A DNA stretch of 64,000 bases. Source: Lachnospiraceae bacterium. Lineage in GTDB: Bacteria > Bacillota > Clostridia > Lachnospirales > Lachnospiraceae. The translations under genes and the position numbers were made by a program. Shown in pieces: positions 61,959 to 64,000 of this stretch. The stretch spans positions 96,962-160,961 of the forward strand of contig SVFO01000002.1 in NCBI GenBank assembly GCA_015056795.1. The letters are read 5' to 3'. Numbering within the stretch: the stretch's first letter is position 1; each line of letters begins with the position of its first letter. The notes under the pieces were generated by a model, which saw only the letters and a list, made by a program, of their open reading frames with translations, was not told the DNA's origin and made no database searches.

Positions 61959-64000
61959 TTACGTCAATCCAGGCTGCCTCGGATCCTGCTTTTTCTTACG
62001 TGCAGCCGCATATTTCAGGCTTCCCGTCACCGCCTCTTTCTTCGCCTTATCCTCCTTCGTTACGGGTTTCGATATCGCCTCATACTTCTGAATGCTCTTT
62101 CGGAGCTTGAGCGCATAATCAATTCTCTTTTGTTCGTAATCATGCTTCCCCTTTCCGACCAGATCCTCAGGAGTCTTCACGTTCTTTTCCTTCATTTTTC
62201 TGGCAAGGTATGCGTCATTTGCCTTTCTTACCTGCTTCATCGCCTTATCGGCCTTTTCAAGCTGTGCCTTTACCCTTGGATCGTCACGGGGAACGTTCTC
62301 CAGATCCTTTCCGATTTCCTGCTTGACCTGCTTTGCGATCTTCTCTGCTGTTTCTACGGCTGAAATCATGGAGCGCCATTTTCCGGAACTGCGCATGAAC
62401 TTGGAAAGTCCGCTTACCTCAAAGCCCGTCACCTCATTCTTTAGCATGCGGGACATGTCGTCCATGGATAAACCGATCCCGCCTGCCGCATATTTCCGAT
62501 CCGTCGTACTAACCTCTTCCAGCTGCTTTGCATCAGGCATTGGCGCATCAGGATCAAAGGGGTATTTTTCGCGCGCCTTCTTCATGTATGCATTTATATA
62601 CTGCTTCACGTTTTGGAATAAGGTATGTTTTCCCTCCGCCAGAACGTCAAAGGGTATCTTTTCTAAATCCTGGGGTTCCACAATGCAAAGCTGCTTTCCT
62701 GCAGATTTTATGTCTTCCGGCGTCTTCGCCTGCTTCCCGTTTTGGATGGCCTTTTTCAGATCAGACAATCTTTGACAGGAGGCCTCAATTTCATCCTCCG
62801 ACAGTCCCCGCCCCCGTAACGTGAATTTCAGCATTTCGGGAGAAATACCGGAAATTTTCCTGGCCATGGGACCGGAGATCACCTTCAGCTGATTCAATCC
62901 TCCAAGGCGGAAGGCTCCTTTATTCTTATCGATCGGCTGAACGCCAAAGGAGGTATCGTTGTCAAAGGCCACAATGTCCGTGATCTTTCCATTCTTATCC
63001 ACCTTATAAGTCATGTTTCCGCCGTGGCGATCCACGTTTCCCGAAAGATAGTCCAAAATCTGCAGGTCTGCCAGAGAACGGTTTACCTTGCAAGGCGTTC
63101 CGAAGGGCTCATCACAAACGTGGGTAAAGAGCTTCGCATTTCCCTTTCCACACAGATCCAGTCCGTCCGCAAACTCCATGAAGGTACCCTCCACCTCATT
63201 TCCGTCCTCATCCAGATACTTCATGTTGACGGATCTTGCACAACGGTCATTCATTCCAATCAGTCCCGCCATGGCGCTCATTGCGCTGTTTCGGTTGTCC
63301 ACCCTGTCTCCGTCCTTAAGTCCGAGATCACGGGCATTAACCGTATCGGAGAGCTTTTCCTTTGTCCCCCGGATCATGCCCTCCTTTATTACTTCCGTAA
63401 CCTCCTCGGGCTGACGCATGATGTCGATGCCGAATTTATTCAGAGTCTCCTCAGGATTAGGAACCCCTTTATTCTCCGCAGTGCCGCTCATCACCTCATT
63501 GTATAGAAATCCTATGAGCTGTTCCTCCGAAACATCCTCCGGATTCTTTCCGTAAAGCTTAGTACCCTCCTTACTCAGATAATCCCTATATTTGGGAAGG
63601 ATGTTTTTTATGGGCTCCTTCAGCTTTTCTACGACCATGTCCGTCGTGACCTCATCCGCGGTTTTTCCGGGGAAAGCACCCTCCCGCATCAGTGCCGTTT
63701 TATACGGAGCCAGTGCGCTTCTTACCTCCGGCCTGTCATAGTACTCCAGCGCTTTGTTGATCATATTTTCAAAATCCTGCTTTACGCTTACGTAGGATGC
63801 CTTGGTGAATACGCCTCTTCGCCTGACTCCGTCCGCGCCCACGACGGTCATGGGAATACGGCCGGAAAGCTTATTCGTCATGACGTCGATCTTCTTCCCA
63901 CGGAAATCCACCACCTGCGTTCTGGCTGTTTCCTGAATCTCCGGAAAGGACATGGGCGTTTTCTCCGCATCATAAAGGTTCAACGCGTCATGATCGATCG
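61959..64000 (-). CDS. Kinase-like protein with shared module (5' end beyond window)
   Basis: The frame stays open to the right edge; no stop precedes the first TTG (63983) or ATG (63953), so the true start may be outside. Counting from 63983, a nucleotide-binding strand GVFTK places Lys61. The catalytic loop GNVDRHGGN has Asp318, and FDNDTSF has Asp341 and Asp343. This arrangement is that of PI3/4-kinase- or HipA-like folds. The C-terminus carries a short copy of the shared module (KANDAYLARK, then EKRIDYALKLRK, near residues 580-640). There is no signal peptide. A secreted kinase effector is the most exciting reading, but a self-protective or regulatory kinase is possible too. Confidence 0.7.
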   Translation of the reverse strand, partial: IDHDALNLYDAEKTPMSFPEIQETARTQVVDFRGKKIDVMTNKLSGRIPMTVVGADGVRRRGVFTKASYVSVKQDFENMINKALEYYDRPEVRSALAPYKTALMREGAFPGKTADEVTTDMVVEKLKEPIKNILPKYRDYLSKEGTKLYGKNPEDVSEEQLIGFLYNEVMSGTAENKGVPNPEETLNKFGIDIMRQPEEVTEVIKEGMIRGTKEKLSDTVNARDLGLKDGDRVDNRNSAMSAMAGLIGMNDRCARSVNMKYLDEDGNEVEGTFMEFADGLDLCGKGNAKLFTHVCDEPFGTPCKVNRSLADLQILDYLSGNVDRHGGNMTYKVDKNGKITDIVAFDNDTSFGVQPIDKNKGAFRLGGLNQLKVISGPMARKISGISPEMLKFTLRGRGLSEDEIEASCQRLSDLKKAIQNGKQAKTPEDIKSAGKQLCIVEPQDLEKIPFDVLAEGKHTLFQNVKQYINAYMKKAREKYPFDPDAPMPDAKQLEEVSTTDRKYAAGGIGLSMDDMSRMLKNEVTGFEVSGLSKFMRSSGKWRSMISAVETAEKIAKQVKQEIGKDLENVPRDDPRVKAQLEKADKAMKQVRKANDAYLARKMKEKNVKTPEDLVGKGKHDYEQKRIDYALKLRKSIQKYEAISKPVTKEDKAKKEAVTGSLKYAAARKKKQDPRQPGLT

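Noticed and set aside
28928..64000. An ordinary integrative conjugative element or plasmid fragment
   Set aside because: VirB4/VirD4 genes alone suggest it, but no relaxase, integrase, resolvase, replication protein, oriT-like repeat or attachment site is visible. It cannot be excluded because the right flank is outside the window.
1..64000. tRNA, rRNA, CRISPR array or insertion sequence
   Set aside because: No cloverleaf, rRNA signature, regularly spaced direct repeats with unique spacers, or transposase motif was seen on either strand.

Overview
The window looks like part of a Bacillota (Clostridia, probably Lachnospiraceae-like) chromosome. I infer this from strong AGGAGG-type ribosome binding sites, lipobox and Sec signals of Gram-positive type, a NADH-dependent alcohol dehydrogenase, polymer-sugar hydrolases and conjugation proteins of the clostridial VirB4/VirD4 class. 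The genus is a guess. Every gene I accept reads on the minus strand, so transcription runs from right to left. I see no rRNA, tRNA, CRISPR array, insertion sequence, integrase or relaxase.

Left half (1 to about 28.85 kb): ordinary and accessory metabolism. It starts with the edge of a membrane protein gene, a tandem-AAA protein with a small partner gene, an MBL-fold hydrolase and an APH-like kinase. Next is a sensory and transport unit: response regulator, ABC permease, ABC ATPase, second permease, histidine kinase. Two promoter regions in it carry the same 23-bp-spaced direct repeat. Then come a ProX-type deacylase, an alcohol dehydrogenase, a GH3 lipoprotein, a Fic protein with its own operator-promoter, an AEC transporter, a Gfo/Idh/MocA oxidoreductase, a GH2 enzyme, two nucleotidyltransferases and several fused proteins. 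The fusions are GNAT-PHP, CE15-like esterase-GNAT, and HAD-SPFH-glycerate kinase.

Right half (about 28.9 to 64 kb): one long, co-oriented locus that looks like a type IV secretion apparatus. In order of transcription it encodes a kinase-like protein (cut by the window edge), two very large helical proteins (1417 and 900 aa), a frameshifted AI-2E family permease, an OmpA-domain lipoprotein, a small VirB2-like pilin followed by a strong terminator, two paralogous secreted proteins, VirD4, a membrane-anchored surface protein, a VirB6/TrbL-like channel protein, a PrgI-VirB4 fusion, a STAS regulator, a 1618-aa secreted protein, a lipoprotein, a coiled-coil protein and a 671-aa protein made of four repeats.

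The most interesting point is that the cytoplasmic proteins at both ends of this locus (671, 900, 1417 and about 674 aa) lack signal peptides and share a helical module. One of them carries kinase-like catalytic motifs. With no DNA-processing gene visible, the locus is a candidate protein-delivery T4SS with a family of modular cargo proteins. This is inference from sequence patterns read by eye; the flank beyond base 64000 is unseen and could still hold a relaxase or integrase.
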